Part shown: in pieces, positions 1 to 11,028 of the stretch
Layout: each line of letters opens with the position of its first letter
How positions within the stretch are numbered: position 1 is the first letter of the stretch
DNA from: Mucor racemosus
Taxonomy: Eukaryota > Mucoromycota > Mucoromycetes > Mucorales > Mucoraceae
NCBI GenBank assembly: GCA_027405735.1
Contig: JAPEHQ010000012.1
Coordinates: forward strand, 682,001 to 746,000
DNA: 64,000 nucleotides
Direction of reading: 5' to 3'
Notes under the pieces: model-generated
Databases searched by the model: none
Seen by the model: the letters and a program-made list of their open reading frames with translations, nothing else
What the model was told of the DNA's origin: nothing
Program-made: the position numbers and the translations under genes

Positions 1-943
1 TGCTCATGGTCATCTTCAAGTACGGTTATGTCTAATTGATTACGGCCATCTGGATCAGATTGATACAATCTATGTTTCTTTTATTTGGTATTTTATCTAC
101 AATAATCAAATTTACTTACTTACCTTGTTGCTTCACCCAATTGATCATAATGATTTGTTAAACTTGTTAAAATCTCTGCCATGTTGGAAATTTCATCCTC
201 CTGGATTTGTATTTTCTCACTAGAATACTCTGCTGTTTCTTCATCTAGGGAAATACTTAATGCAGCCTTTCTTGATTTCGCAATCTCTGTCAAGAATGCT
301 GTAATTAATTTAGATTGATTTTGTATAGCATTGCTTACTGACTAAACCATGATTAATACAAATTCAATCAAGCATGAATTTTACTAACCTCAATCTCCCC
401 AATTTCATCATCCGCTTGTCTTTGTAAATCAATGATATCTTGATCAGAAATATAATCAAACAAACATGTGTATCCTTGTGTCTCATCTGCTTCTACTCGT
501 CCCAGAATTTCTTGGTTGACTTTGAGAATATCTTTGTCTATCGTACATTTTTTTAATAAATTAAATATTTGTGTTAACTCGATAGTCAATGTTTGTAAAT
601 GTGCTTCTCGGTCCTAAATTTAGTAAAATTCAATTAAACAACTGAAATAATAAAAAAGAGAGAGAGATAGAGAGAGGGAGTTTTCATATTCTAAGTATAA
701 TACCTTAATCTTGTTTTGACAAACGTCGGTCTGTACATTTATATATTCCCTAATACCCTCCAAGATTTTGCATTGAACTAAAATATGATTATCAACAAAA
801 AGTAGCTTGGGATGAATCTTTGCAATCGTCTCAACGTGGCCTTCTGAAGTTTGAAGGTAAGTATTAGCTTGTGCACAGATAGATTGACCTGTAGATAAAG
901 CTTTTTTGGAGGCAAGTAAAAGTTCAATAAGCTCTTGCTCCAT
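1..943 (-). CDS. ATG17: Atg17-like autophagy scaffold protein, 3' end outside the window
   Basis: Four exons on the minus strand: 943-704, 613-389, 341-124 and about 76 to the window edge. They join in frame through GT...AG introns of about 50-90 bp. The start ATG at 943 opens with MEQELIELLLASKKALSTGQ, followed by an 'ICAQANTYL' segment. This matches the N-terminus of fungal Atg17 (helical 'SKKAL..G..LC..A..L'). Later exons give 'LFDYISDQDIIDLQRQADDE' and 'LTSLTNHYDQLGEATR', which resemble the 'DFVDE..I..L' and 'L..HYDQ' segments of Atg17. The predicted protein is all-helical and rich in charged residues. Atg17 acts as an elongated dimeric scaffold in the Atg1 kinase complex at the phagophore assembly site; that role is family knowledge. 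Only about 250 codons are in the window, so the C-terminus is missing. The assignment rests on eye-read similarity of a poorly conserved family. Confidence 0.62.
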
Positions 944-1700
944 AATATTTAAAAAGAAAGAGATAAGGGAAAAGCCAACAAAAAAAGGGGGGGTAATGGA
1001 TAATAATCTTTACTTTTGCAGGCTATGTCACATGACGCGTGGGCCTCTCTATTAGTAAGTCAGATGTCAAAATGTAGTAATGAATGGATGGTTGAAACAG
1101 ACAAGAATCTTGCTTGTTTGTCAAGATTTTTCCAAAATTCTCGGTTAAAATCTTGCATCTGAGTCGAATAATTCGTTGAAACAATATCTAAAGAATTATT
1201 TACAGACAATTTTTGATTAGAAGGTATCAAAGAGCGATTTGTTGATTGATGTCAAGCTACCACAACGAAGATTAGCCCAGTGTGTTGGTTTTGCGCACTC
1301 TTTTTTTAAAAGAGCGACAGTTTACCTTTTTTTTTTTTTTGCGACATCAGTTTGGCAAAAGATGTATGCTCGAATTTAATGCAAATTTATACACTTTTCC
1401 TAAAATAAAAAATACTAAAATAATCTTAAAACGTTTAAAAACTGATTCGGTAATCTTAATCTGATATTTTTTGCCTTTTTTAATAACGAGAAAACTCTCA
1501 AAAAAGTTGACGTCGCAGTAAAAAAAAGGGTGGTCTCAAAATAGGTTTATCGCTCAAAAGGACATCGTAAACATCATGCTATAATGCGGGATAATAGTGT
1601 ACCTCATGATGTTTGACAAATACATGATGAGATGAGATTTTTTCTGACATTCCATCATAACTAAATGATTTGAAATCAACATTTATAAATTGATGAGAAT

Positions 1701-1736
<36 letters not shown>

Positions 1737-2097
1737 TTTAATATGATAAAATGCATACATCATGATGTTAATCATTATTTTGTCTTTTTGTGATCTTGTA
1801 AACTATTCTGATTTTATTTTCATGTTCTCGTCAAATGTAATCACATGTATTCAAAATAAAAATGTTTATTGCATATGACATTGTGATTACGAAGGAAGAA
1901 AGTGGCATGAATTCACGTTTCACGATTTACTTCTTTCATTATTGCTTCTTGTATAGTTTAATATTCTTTGGTTTTGAAGATGTACATCCATTTACACTGC
2001 CTAAACAACAAGAAGGAAAAGCCTTTTCACATAATCTACCACCACTAGTAGAATATAATTTTAGTATTCAACACATTTGAACATTTTATTACGTTGT
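944..2097. other. Intergenic region with homopolymer tracts
   Basis: AT-rich DNA without a gene I can support. It contains a G run near 988-994, an ACGCGT hexamer at about 1035 upstream of the ATG17-like gene, and a long poly-A tract at about 1708-1732. A 57-codon reading frame at 1907-2080 (plus) starts MNSRFTIYFF and has a hydrophobic N-terminus. It ends 17 bp before the stop of the convergent secreted-protein gene and may be spurious. Confidence 0.5.
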
Positions 2098-2409
2098 TTA
2101 CCCATCTGTGTCACAGAATACATCACACTTCATATCTTTTGAAATAGCATCCATGCGTTCACATAATGGAGCATTTTGTAAGATACCGCAGCGTATAGGA
2201 ATTGAAGACTTGTATCCAAAAGCCATGCATGATAATGAGGCTTCACCACAGCCACCCTCTGATTTATAAAGATGACTTATATTATTACTTGTTGGTAACA
2301 CTTCTGATTCATTCATGGGTGTTTGTATATGATAATGGTGTTTACGTAATGGTACGAACCCATTTACAGATAACAAGAGTAATAATAAAGAAATAATCCA
2401 ATACAGCAT
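2098..2409 (-). CDS. Small secreted cysteine-rich protein, 103 aa
   Basis: A single intronless frame from ATG 2409 to stop 2098. Residues 1 to about 17 ([17 protein letters not shown]) form a clear signal peptide. The remainder is a hydrophilic linker (about 18-50) followed by a C-terminal half with six cysteines (GGCGEASLSC ... RCGI ... LCER ... KCDVFC), an even number suited to three disulfide bonds. No transmembrane segment follows the signal, so the product is probably exported. I do not recognise the family, and its Cys spacing does not match hydrophobins (no CC pairs) or CFEM. Length, signal peptide and Cys pattern are those of small secreted proteins, but nothing here proves an effector or antimicrobial role. 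Confidence 0.55.
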   Translation of the reverse strand: MLYWIISLLLLLLSVNGFVPLRKHHYHIQTPMNESEVLPTSNNISHLYKSEGGCGEASLSCMAFGYKSSIPIRCGILQNAPLCERMDAISKDMKCDVFCDTDG

Positions 2410-2711
2410 AATGTTAGTAAAGAAGAACAGATTTTACATTGTATTTTATTATATATAGTGGAACCCCCATTTATTCCGAGACAAAAAAGAAAAAAAAAAA
2501 AAAAAGAAAAAAAATTTCATCATAGACATTGACAACATTATTTTAAGCATTTTGTCGATAAGAATATTGATGGTGATTATGATGGTCCATATAAGGTGCT
2601 GAATGAGATATTCTGGAATACGCTGATTGTATTGTTTTTGTTGTTTTTGGTGCATCTGTTTCAAACTATCTTAAATGATCAGTTGTTGTTTTTTTTTTTT
2701 TTTTTTTTTTA

Positions 2712-3553
2712 CTATAAATCCAAATCCTGTTTAATAATTACCAATGAAGCTTGATGAGCATGAATTCGATAACTTATATGAATATGTGCTGTATTTCCTT
2801 TGATTTTTAAAACTGGGCGATATTTTGTATTGGTGTGGCTAGTTGGATGTCTGCTAAATGATTTTTGTTTACGTCGATGATGGTACATGTCTTCATCTGT
2901 CGATGCCGTATTTCTCTGTGTAAGGCAAACTAATAATATAAACAAAACATTCCATTCATTAGTCTCGAGTCTAGATATGCTGAATTTATTTTTACATTAC
3001 TTTGAAATCCTTTGCGTCTTGATCCATAATATGGTTTATATCCTGTTAAAACTGATTGATATGGACGAATCTAAATAAATCGAGTTTAAATGATTAATCT
3101 TTTATTATTAAAATATAAAGATTTACTGATGGTTTTTCTGTTGCTGCTGATGTTTCATTATCTACTGGAAATGTTATTTAATATTAATATGTAAGCATAC
3201 TTCACAATATGTACATGTACCTAATAAATTTCTGATGGACATTGAATTACTTCTGCCGGTAATTATGTTTGCAGTAGACTATAATGATGATATTCGGTAA
3301 GTTTATCACATTTTTAATCATTTGGAAATACTACTTTTTCATCATTGATTGAATTGGAGCGCATTCGAGTTGCATGTTGTGATAATGCCATTAAAATAGT
3401 ACCGGCTTCTTCATCTTTCGCATCAATTTCCATCACTGTATCTTTATTGATTTTTTCATAAGGGCTTGGTTCATTTGGACTAGATGGAGATCGATACACT
3501 CGTTGACTTTTTCGAGAACTATGATGTATCATTGTATTATTTTCAAACGTCAT
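2712..3553 (-). CDS. Unknown 200-aa protein in five exons, possible transcription-related factor
   Basis: Manual exon joins at 3553-3335, 3278-3221, 3164-3127, 3070-3001 and 2929-2712 give 603 nt that read open to a stop at 2712. All four introns have GT and AG ends, which makes a real gene likely. The N-terminal part is Ser/Pro/charge-rich with 'EEAGTILMALSQHATRMRS'. A middle exon gives 'NSMSIRNLLVDNE'. Short helical motifs of both kinds are frequent in fungal regulatory proteins, which is the only ground for suggesting a regulatory role. The C-terminal 90 residues contain 'GYKPYYGSRRKGFQ', a basic stretch 'MYHHRRKQKSFSRHP', and a final beta-rich segment 'RPVLKIKGNTAHIHISYRI'. There is no signal peptide or membrane helix. 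I do not recognise a named family. Confidence 0.6.
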
Positions 3554-4138
3554 TTTGATTCAAGAAAAAAGTGGAAAAAGAGAGAGAGAAAGAAGAATAT
3601 TGGGGAGGAAAAAAGAGAGAATTTATTAATGTGCACGCACACAATGAACCAAATAAATACATGTATTATTTAGTTTTTCTCTGTGTTACATGGTCCATTT
3701 GAATGTGTGATCTACGGACGGGTGGTAATAAATCTGGATTCTACTGCTAACTACTACGGTTAGAGATCACACAGTAAAAAATGATTGGCTCAAAGTAAAA
3801 TCATGGTTAACCAAGAAATATAATGCAATGCAGCAGGTCAAGCTTTGTCTCAAATCAAGGTCATTTATGAAATAAATGTTCTCAGTTGATATCATTCGAA
3901 ACTTGGATATCTATTGCAAAAGGTTCTGTATGCGACGTGGTGTTGTCGTTATTAAGTATTTCAAGCACAATATCATATATATATAACACTAATACGCAAT
4001 TGAACTACATTCTTTTTTTCAAGGAGGGGAATTTCTTTTAAATAAGGGTGATACATCTCACTCCCAAATAAAGAAATAATTTATGTAAAATATTATAATA
4101 ATAAAAACATTACAAACTGCAGGCAAATAAGTTCACAT
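3554..4138. other. Intergenic region upstream of the five-exon gene
   Basis: Promoter side of the five-exon unknown gene and 3' side of the Ca2+/H+ exchanger gene. It holds GA-rich tracts (about 3579-3620) and AT-rich DNA. No gene, tRNA or repeat was recognised. Confidence 0.5.
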
Positions 4139-5919
4139 TTAAGGGTATAAATAGAACGCCATAGCAATGATCACATAGGATGACTACGATAAACAAGTAG
4201 GTACGGATTAGAATATATGCCCGAGTATATTAGATTTCCTATATAACACTTACCAATAAAAGAATACCTTCCAACCAATTTGATCTACCATCCTGAATCA
4301 AATAATTTACAATAAGTACACTTGCAAATAAAATGACAGTTTCAAAATCTTCAAAGAATAAGGTCATAGGTTGATTGATAGCCCAACCAGACAAAACCAA
4401 TACAGGTGTAACCAACAAGCCAATTTGAAGGGACGATGAAATAGCAATACCAATACACAGGTTCATTTTATCCTTGATAGCAAATGTAACAGCACTAACA
4501 TGTTCAGCAGCACTAGTGTATGGTTGTTAGTATATTTGTTAGTATGACGACTTGGCCTAGACTTACTTTCCAACAATAGGTAACAAGATAAGACCAACAA
4601 ATGTTTCATTAATGCCCCATTTCTCAACCACACCTTCGATACTATAAAGAAAAAACGATAAGCATATTATACATACAGCGCACAAATATAAACATTTACG
4701 CTCCAACAAGGTATTCTGCATGAACTGATACAACACATGCAACAATCAAGAGCCTATATAGATAAACAAGTAAGGTGAGGTTAAATACTTTGAACAAAAA
4801 CAAACAACAAATAGAAGTCTCGGAAACTTACGATGCGACAGAGAAAGAAAGTGTAGTTGAAGGAACCTCTGTTTCATCCTCTTCATCTTCATACTAAAAA
4901 AAAAAAACAAATCTTAGTAAATTGAGGTAATTGTTTCATCTTTTTTTATATATTGTTGTACCAAGAAAGTGTGAGTCTTGAGCTATTTAATCAGAGTATT
5001 AATAAACGCCAAACATATATATATATACATATATATTATCAATGTGTGTTACCTGAAAGAGCAAATAAAGGATATAAACGATTAATAAAACTATCGAAAC
5101 ACCATGACTCAACTGAAGAATACTTTCGACTGTATCTTCTTCGGGTGTAGATGCTGAAAATGCAGCTGGAACAAGAAGAGATAGAGTGGTTACAGCCAAA
5201 AGAGAACAAGATGTTTGAGCAGCTAAAAAAAAAACAAGTTTTTGTGTTACAACATGTCAATCTTTCACCTCCTTGAATAATAATAATAATACCTGTAACA
5301 TTGAACTTTTGTTCTGTTCTATTGAGACCTCCCAAAAAGAAACAGAAACCGAGAACCTAATTTATATTCATCTTGATAAGCTTTTTTTTTTTTTTTCAAA
5401 CAACAAACAATATACTTACAAGCAAAAGATTAGACAAGATGGAGCCCAAAACAGAGGCTATATTTTATCAGTTAAAATCATGTATTCTTTAACTCAATCA
5501 TAAAACTTGCCTTGAACAACACGGATTAACCCCTCCTTTAATGCAATGACACCCAAGATCAACTCTACGGCATTTCCAAAGGTTGCATTTAACAAAGCGC
5601 CAATAGTAGAACCAGATCGAAGTGCAATTTCTTCGGTTGCTATATAAAATACAAATTAGATTTTCATTCAAGCCAATTTTAGGCAGATTCAAACTTTACC
5701 AAAACCTAATAATTTTGCCAAGGGAATAATGGCAATGAAATTAAGTGTAAAGACAACAGTAGGAGATGCTTCCAAGATGGAAAAGGCGATAGCAATGGGC
5801 ACAAAGATCAAAAAGTAATTGATATAAGACGAGAATACAGTGACCTTGAATGAGGACCAAAAAGTAGGTTCCTGATGAGTTTCAGGTTGTCCTAATAAAG
5901 GTTCGTTTTCGTTGCTCAT
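4139..5919 (-). CDS. VCX1: Vacuolar Ca2+/H+ exchanger (CAX/Vcx1 family)
   Basis: Multi-exon gene from ATG 5919 ([18 protein letters not shown]) to TAA at 4139-4141. The last exon is short and joins 'LEGILLL' to '[14 protein letters not shown]'. Both halves of the CaCA/CAX fold are visible. The first signature is '[17 protein letters not shown]', followed by '[19 protein letters not shown]'. The second is '[17 protein letters not shown]', followed by '[20 protein letters not shown]'. The two Glu residues in GNAVE and GNAAE are the cation-binding acids known in the family. There is an acidic loop 'YEDEEDETE' between the halves, also typical. About ten to eleven hydrophobic segments fit a protein of roughly 400 residues. 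The family exports cytosolic Ca2+ into the vacuole using the proton gradient. Exons are separated by introns of about 45-110 bp. No truncation is seen. Confidence 0.88.
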
Positions 5920-7426
5920 TATTTGTTAATCAAGAAAAAGAAAAGTGTTGGATTGAGAGGAGGAAAAGAAATTGATGAGAGCTATTTAACCCCTTTATTT
6001 GCTTTCAAATTTTCTGTGTGTGTGTGTGTGTGTCGGATCAAAAAGTTCCCGCCCTTGATTGTTGTTTGTTTTTATAACATTGCTGTACCTGAATTCCATA
6101 TATGTAGATATCAATAGCATTTCCTAACGACGCCGTCGATGATGATGAACTTTAAAAAAGCCTTATATAATATAGTTTCAAGAACCTAAATGCCTTATTT
6201 TTGTCTAAAGCTTTGTTTACGCTGGTTATTAATAAAACCTAAGCAGTCGATTTATAAAAGTATATTGTATAAGTTACCTGTATGTACACAAACAAGGCTA
6301 TTGTGATATGTGGCGGGGTGTGTGTCAGTCGGGTGTAAGTCTAACGACACTAACTATTAATCAGTTTGTTTCAAGTTGATTTGATTTATTGAAAATATAT
6401 GCATATAATTTTCTATGATAAAACTAGTTAAATTGGAAAACCTGTCTTAATTTATCAGTGTTTCTACATGAATATATAGCAATGTTATACATCACCAATA
6501 GTTAATTCAGTTTTTGCCAATGTTCGTTTTATAGCTAGCGTTTGAAAGCGACACTATCTGATATCCATCATACTACAATTTTATATTGTTTTGCATGTAA
6601 GCATCATACAATGCACGAAATTTATTATTTCGTATCTATATAAATAGGACTATCGATCATTTTAGTAACTTTTGTAACTGCTAAAGCTCTAATTTATACT
6701 ATTTTAGTACTGACATACAAACATTTACAATTAATTATTAAGTATAATAAACCGATCATTTTTTAGATTCACTGCTTGAACAAGTCCAATATAGTAAAAT
6801 AAACTATATCAGCTATCCGTTTATTTTTTCTCTTCTTTCTCTTTTCATTGAAGGTGATCAGTATTTATTGAGATCGTATTTCTCTGCTATTTGCTTATAT
6901 ATCTCTATAAATAATTTCATAATTTATTGCTACTTTTAAACAGTAAAATATCCTAACAGTGGCCATTAATTAATATCAAGAATTGTAAAATAAAAAGAGA
7001 ATTTTGATGCTCTTGCAGTATAAAACTTTTATAATCAATTCAGCAAAGATGAGCATAGACTAAACTAATACATTATCTAGCGCACTATTTACGGGAGGCT
7101 ATCCTATTTGCAATTCTATGTCGTGGCATCATCGAAGAAATATTAGATGGCAGCTGTATCAATTACATGGCATTAATCAAAGTACAACTCTTGGCTACAG
7201 CTGTTCCAAGTGTACGCCAGTTTCAAGATATAAAACTAATATATACTAATTAATTAATAATTACTATCATCATCCATTTTTACTCGCCATCCCTCACAAT
7301 GGCATACTTGTGGCTGTATAGGAAACCTTACTAATATAACCCCAGAAACAACCAGTACACCAATATTTAACAAATAAGGAGGATTCCTTATACAACCCGT
7401 GAACCTCTGTTTGTATTTTTTGTTTT
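5920..7426. other. Gene-free AT-rich region with a GT microsatellite
   Basis: Upstream of the exchanger gene. A (GT)n tract lies at about 6016-6034. The rest is AT-rich DNA with no frame, tRNA or recognisable mobile-element coding sequence. Confidence 0.5.
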
Positions 7427-8540
7427 AGCAAAAAATATTGATCTTTCGTCGAGATAATCAAAATATTAGTTTTTATTACAGCTTCAAACTTATGGAAACT
7501 GAGTTCCAAAATTGATTTGTTATTGCTGTTAAAACGATCAGAAAATGATCCAAAAAATAAAATTGTTTAAATGCTCATAAACTGCAAAGTAAGACGACCT
7601 AGCGTATTAAGTGGTCTCTGTGCAGTTTTAAATTTTGCATTCATCTAAATAAAATTCAAAAAAATGTTTCACGTAAAATGTTGTGTAAAATGCAATTTAA
7701 TTTTTGGGGGTTTTTTGAAGATATAAGACACTTTTTATAAGCATATTTATAATATAATTAATTGCAATAATGCACAAAACTATTACCTATCGATCGAGAT
7801 ATTGCTGAACCTTCTAGCTACATTTTTCGTAGAGAAAACGTGATTTCTGTCCAAATTTTTTCAAATTCAGAATTTGGGATGAGGGTATACATGGGGAAAA
7901 TGGACGCTAGAAATGGAGGTATCTTTTTGTACACATTTTTGAGGATATCTCCACGAAAAATCAATATTTTGAAAAACTCTAAATTGGATCCGAGAGAGCT
8001 TAAAGAGCTTAATGACATGAATGCAAAAGAAATGTTGCTCAATTTAATCAATATTTTGAAACCTACTATAGAAATGCCAAAAAAAATGAAAAAAAAATAA
8101 AAGTACTCAGAATTTTTTTATATTAAAATATGTTATAGAGCGCTTTAAACCAAGTAAGTTTTATTATTAAAAAGTGTTAGTATAGCTTAATTATTTCTAG
8201 AGATATAAAGCATCAAAGTTTTCAATCCATTAGCAGTGAAATACGCGTAGAAAATCTGAAACATTAGCATTGAAAAATTAATACCAACTGCAAAAAATAG
8301 GATATTTCCGGACACTTATTTTTGAATTAAAGCTGAGCATCTCCGGTACATTGACATATAATTTTTTCTTAGTGTTATTTAGTGAAAAAAAAAAGTAGAG
8401 CAGGGATGAAAAGTGAGACCCAGTTTTCAAGGAAAAAGCAGTGAATTTTACGCGTTTTTGAGTCTTTTGTGAGATATAAAATAAATTTAGGAATAGATAG
8501 CATAATGCAACCAACCTATATCTGCTTTGTAGTTTCTAAG
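7427..8540 (+). repeat. Dispersed repeat R1, copy 1 (complete)
   Basis: About 1.1 kb that recurs at 53742-54830 and, split into two halves, at 13730-14195 plus 25227-25880. Landmarks in order are a GCAAAAAATATTGAT...TCGTCGAGATAATC segment, TTCTAGCTACATTTTTCGTAGAG (7813-7835), GATGAGGGTATAC (7882-7894), GATATCTCCACGAAAAATC (about 7944) and a tail GAGATATAAAATAAATTTAGG (about 8470). An 86-codon frame (7840-8100) is open, and a similar frame is open in the other copies. However, differences between copies are mostly amino-acid changing and the opposite strand is also open, so I do not call it a gene. No terminal inverted repeats or poly-A tail were found. The element type is unknown. Confidence 0.8.
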
Positions 8541-9386
8541 ATGATGATCATATGTATATCCTATAGCTGCTGCTTACTATTTGGTTAATACTGTAATCAT
8601 AAACAATGAAGGCTTGTTCTGATACTATGCATAATATTGAAAATACAAATTTGTTAGGTATTTTTCTTGTCTCTATTTGATGTTTGGAGCGCTTTCGCTG
8701 TAGCTGTTATGTCAATACTCATCCTATGTCTCACATCCAAGGTCACAGTCTATAATTAGTGTTACAGTAAATCAATGTGGATCATTGACTTACATCATAT
8801 TCTTAGATAGTAAAACCCTAGTAATAGTTATAATTAATGTATATAAATACATCCAAAGGATGTATTGTTAATAAAAGTGTAATATTCTGGCAAGATTATT
8901 TATATAGACTCTTTTGACATTTCAGTAGCAATTAAATACAATATAATATTTATAGGAAAACTCTATTGTATGCCATCATTATGTATCGTTTTTTACTAAA
9001 TACGATGTTAAATTTCATTTCAATTCCATGTTGAACCTGACATCCAAATAAAATTGAAATGGTGTAAGTATTTTTAGAATCCAGGACCTGATGGCTCCTG
9101 GTTTCCTTTTTTAACTTAATAATAAAAATCCTACGTTCTCCGTGATATAATCACTTGTAGTCTTTATTTTATTGTATTAGAAATAACCGTTATCTACATA
9201 CTACTGTATAACTCTTCTTGACAAGCTCGGCTGCTGGACAGCGTCCCTAATATCAATTGAACATCACACTATGAGGAAAAAATGTAAGTACATAATACAT
9301 GATACATGATATCATAAAAACATTGTAATTTTTGAATTTTAACATTATTTAACTAGGAAAAACATGATAGCGTTTGCAATAAAGAA
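8541..9386. other. Gene-free region between R1 and R4
   Basis: AT-rich, with no coding potential. A short direct motif ATACATCCAAAGGATGTATTG near 8847 is a perfect small palindrome (ATACATCC/GGATGTAT). Nothing else was recognised. Confidence 0.4.
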
Positions 9387-10231
9387 ATGACATCTTTTAT
9401 AGACCAAAGTTACCATTGTCATTTCAGACAAATAACTGATCTCGATTTGTACCTGAATCTCGCTCCATAAGGACTGAATTCTAATCAGATCCCAACAAGC
9501 ATAATGAGGAAACTCTAATATTGCTGGTGTCTGTAAAAAAAGAAGCGTTCCTGATCAAAATACAATCTTCTATAACATGATACCTATGATATAAAGCTGT
9601 GCTTATTTTGCACTAATAATATATCCCAAGACTCCTGCTCATAAAATCGTAATAGCTGAAGTAATTCTAAATAAAGAATCACATCCCATAAAAATAATAA
9701 GCTCAGTTGCATTTTAAATTATAATTGGAATGTTGAAAGATCAACATCCATCTAATGATGTTCTATCATATCTGTTTTACCAAAACTAATAAGAATTAGA
9801 CAAGAGTAAAAGGTGTGGTTTTATCAATAATGTAGAGAATGAGATTATATATAGAAGAGATTATCAAGTGATACAATAGCTATTGATGGTGTAACAATAT
9901 CCTGATAATACAACTACTGTAGCGCTATATCTAGATTCTGATATAACAATATCAAACAAAGCATCAACGTCTCAACCAAATATCTCTAAAAAATTTCAAT
10001 AAAAGACATTATGATTGAACACCACCTGTAAAATAGGCATCAACACATAAACATCTACTATTTTACAATTCATGTAAATATAGCATACTTTATGAAGATA
10101 TTATTCTTTTTCTTCTTCAGATTTCTTCTAATCACAATAAAACCGTGGAAGACTATAATTGTATTTATCAACAATGCTTTTATTCTTTATTTTATTTTTC
10201 ATTTATAAAATTACTTCAATTTTATTGCAGC
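9387..10231 (+). repeat. Dispersed repeat R4, copy 1 (contains a solo LTR)
   Basis: This segment is the reverse complement of 52330-52936 at high similarity. Shared stretches include AAATGACATCTTTTATAGACC, the region around TTGAAAGATCAACATCC, and TTCAATTTTATTGCAG at the far end. Copy 1 is longer than copy 2 because of a 181-bp insertion at 9773-9953 and a smaller insertion near 9645-9700. Neither copy has an obvious protein-coding frame. The class of element is unknown. Confidence 0.75.
9773..9948 (+). mobile_element. Short solo LTR (176 bp) with 5-bp target duplication
   Basis: The unit begins TGTTTTACC and ends GATATAACA, so it has the TG...CA ends of an LTR. It is flanked by ATATC at 9768-9772 and ATATC at 9949-9953. 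The related R4 copy at 52330-52936 (minus) has an uninterrupted TTCTATCATATCAAACAAAG at this point, so the empty site is visible in the same window. The small size fits a solo LTR of a short LTR retrotransposon or TRIM. No internal region remains. Confidence 0.8.
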
Positions 10232-10751
10232 GTTAAAATAATGCAAATAAATGATATCATTTACGTACTACATATTAATTAATGTTAACATGATGGGTTT
10301 TCTACATTATCTACTACCACATTTCTTTACCATATCTTATCATTATTTTTCCTGTAGTGTCAGCAGAACTACAGTTTCAACATAATATTAAAACATGATA
10401 TTCATTATGATTGACATATGCATACAAATATCATCAAAAATTGTCATAACTGTTATGTACCAATGTACCTATAGCCAATGAAGGCTAATAGGTTTTTAAT
10501 TATGTTTTATATGTTTATTCTGTAAGGAACAACTATTAATAAATGTAGTAGTAATAGAATTATATTAGAAAGAAGTTATGTTTATTATTAGAGTATATAA
10601 CATGAGCTTATATACTCATAACTAGTAATGACTAAATACCGAACAGATTTATTGAACCGAACAAGCCGGAATGAAAATGATAAGTATCACGTGATTTTAA
10701 TATATTTTTTGTGTTATATATTTTAAATAATGCTTAAAAAAACATCAAAAT
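10232..10751. other. Intergenic region upstream of the tRNA
   Basis: AT-rich DNA between R4 and the tRNA-Lys gene. No frame, repeat unit or regulatory site is recognised. Confidence 0.4.
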
Positions 10752-10824
10752 GCCTAGCTAGCTCAATCGGTAGAGCGTGAGACTCTTAATCTCAAGGTTG
10801 GGGGTTCGACCCCCCCGTTGGGCT
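10752..10824 (+). tRNA. tRNA-Lys (anticodon CTT)
   Basis: A 73-nt cloverleaf. The acceptor stem GCCTAGC (10752-10758) pairs with GTTGGGC (10817-10823), allowing G:U pairs, and the discriminator base is T. The D-arm is GCTC-AATCGGTA-GAGC. The anticodon stem-loop is TGAGA-CTCTTAA-TCTCA, giving anticodon CTT. The T-arm carries GGGTTCGACCC. There is no intron. A T run follows within about 10 bp (ATTTTTTTG), as expected for RNA polymerase III termination. Internal A-box (TAGCTCAATCGG) and B-box (GGTTCGACCCC) promoter elements are present. Confidence 0.95.
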
Positions 10825-11028
10825 TTCATTTTTTTGTAATTTTTTCGATGTGTGAGACGTTTAGATTTTGTTCAATATTTTTACTATTGTTGCAAATCGA
10901 ACAGCAACTCTTCTTTTTTTTCTTAAATAAATTATCTGTCAAAAATAAACAAACAATTTTGATCCCCAAAAGTTATATTATACTGTTACAAATCGAACAT
11001 TTATTATTTGAATAAACTCTTTTTTTTT

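Noticed and set aside
7840..8100. 86-codon open frame with relatives at 25242 and 54121
   Set aside because: All lie inside repeat R1. Differences between copies change amino acids freely and the opposite strand is open too, so protein selection is not indicated.
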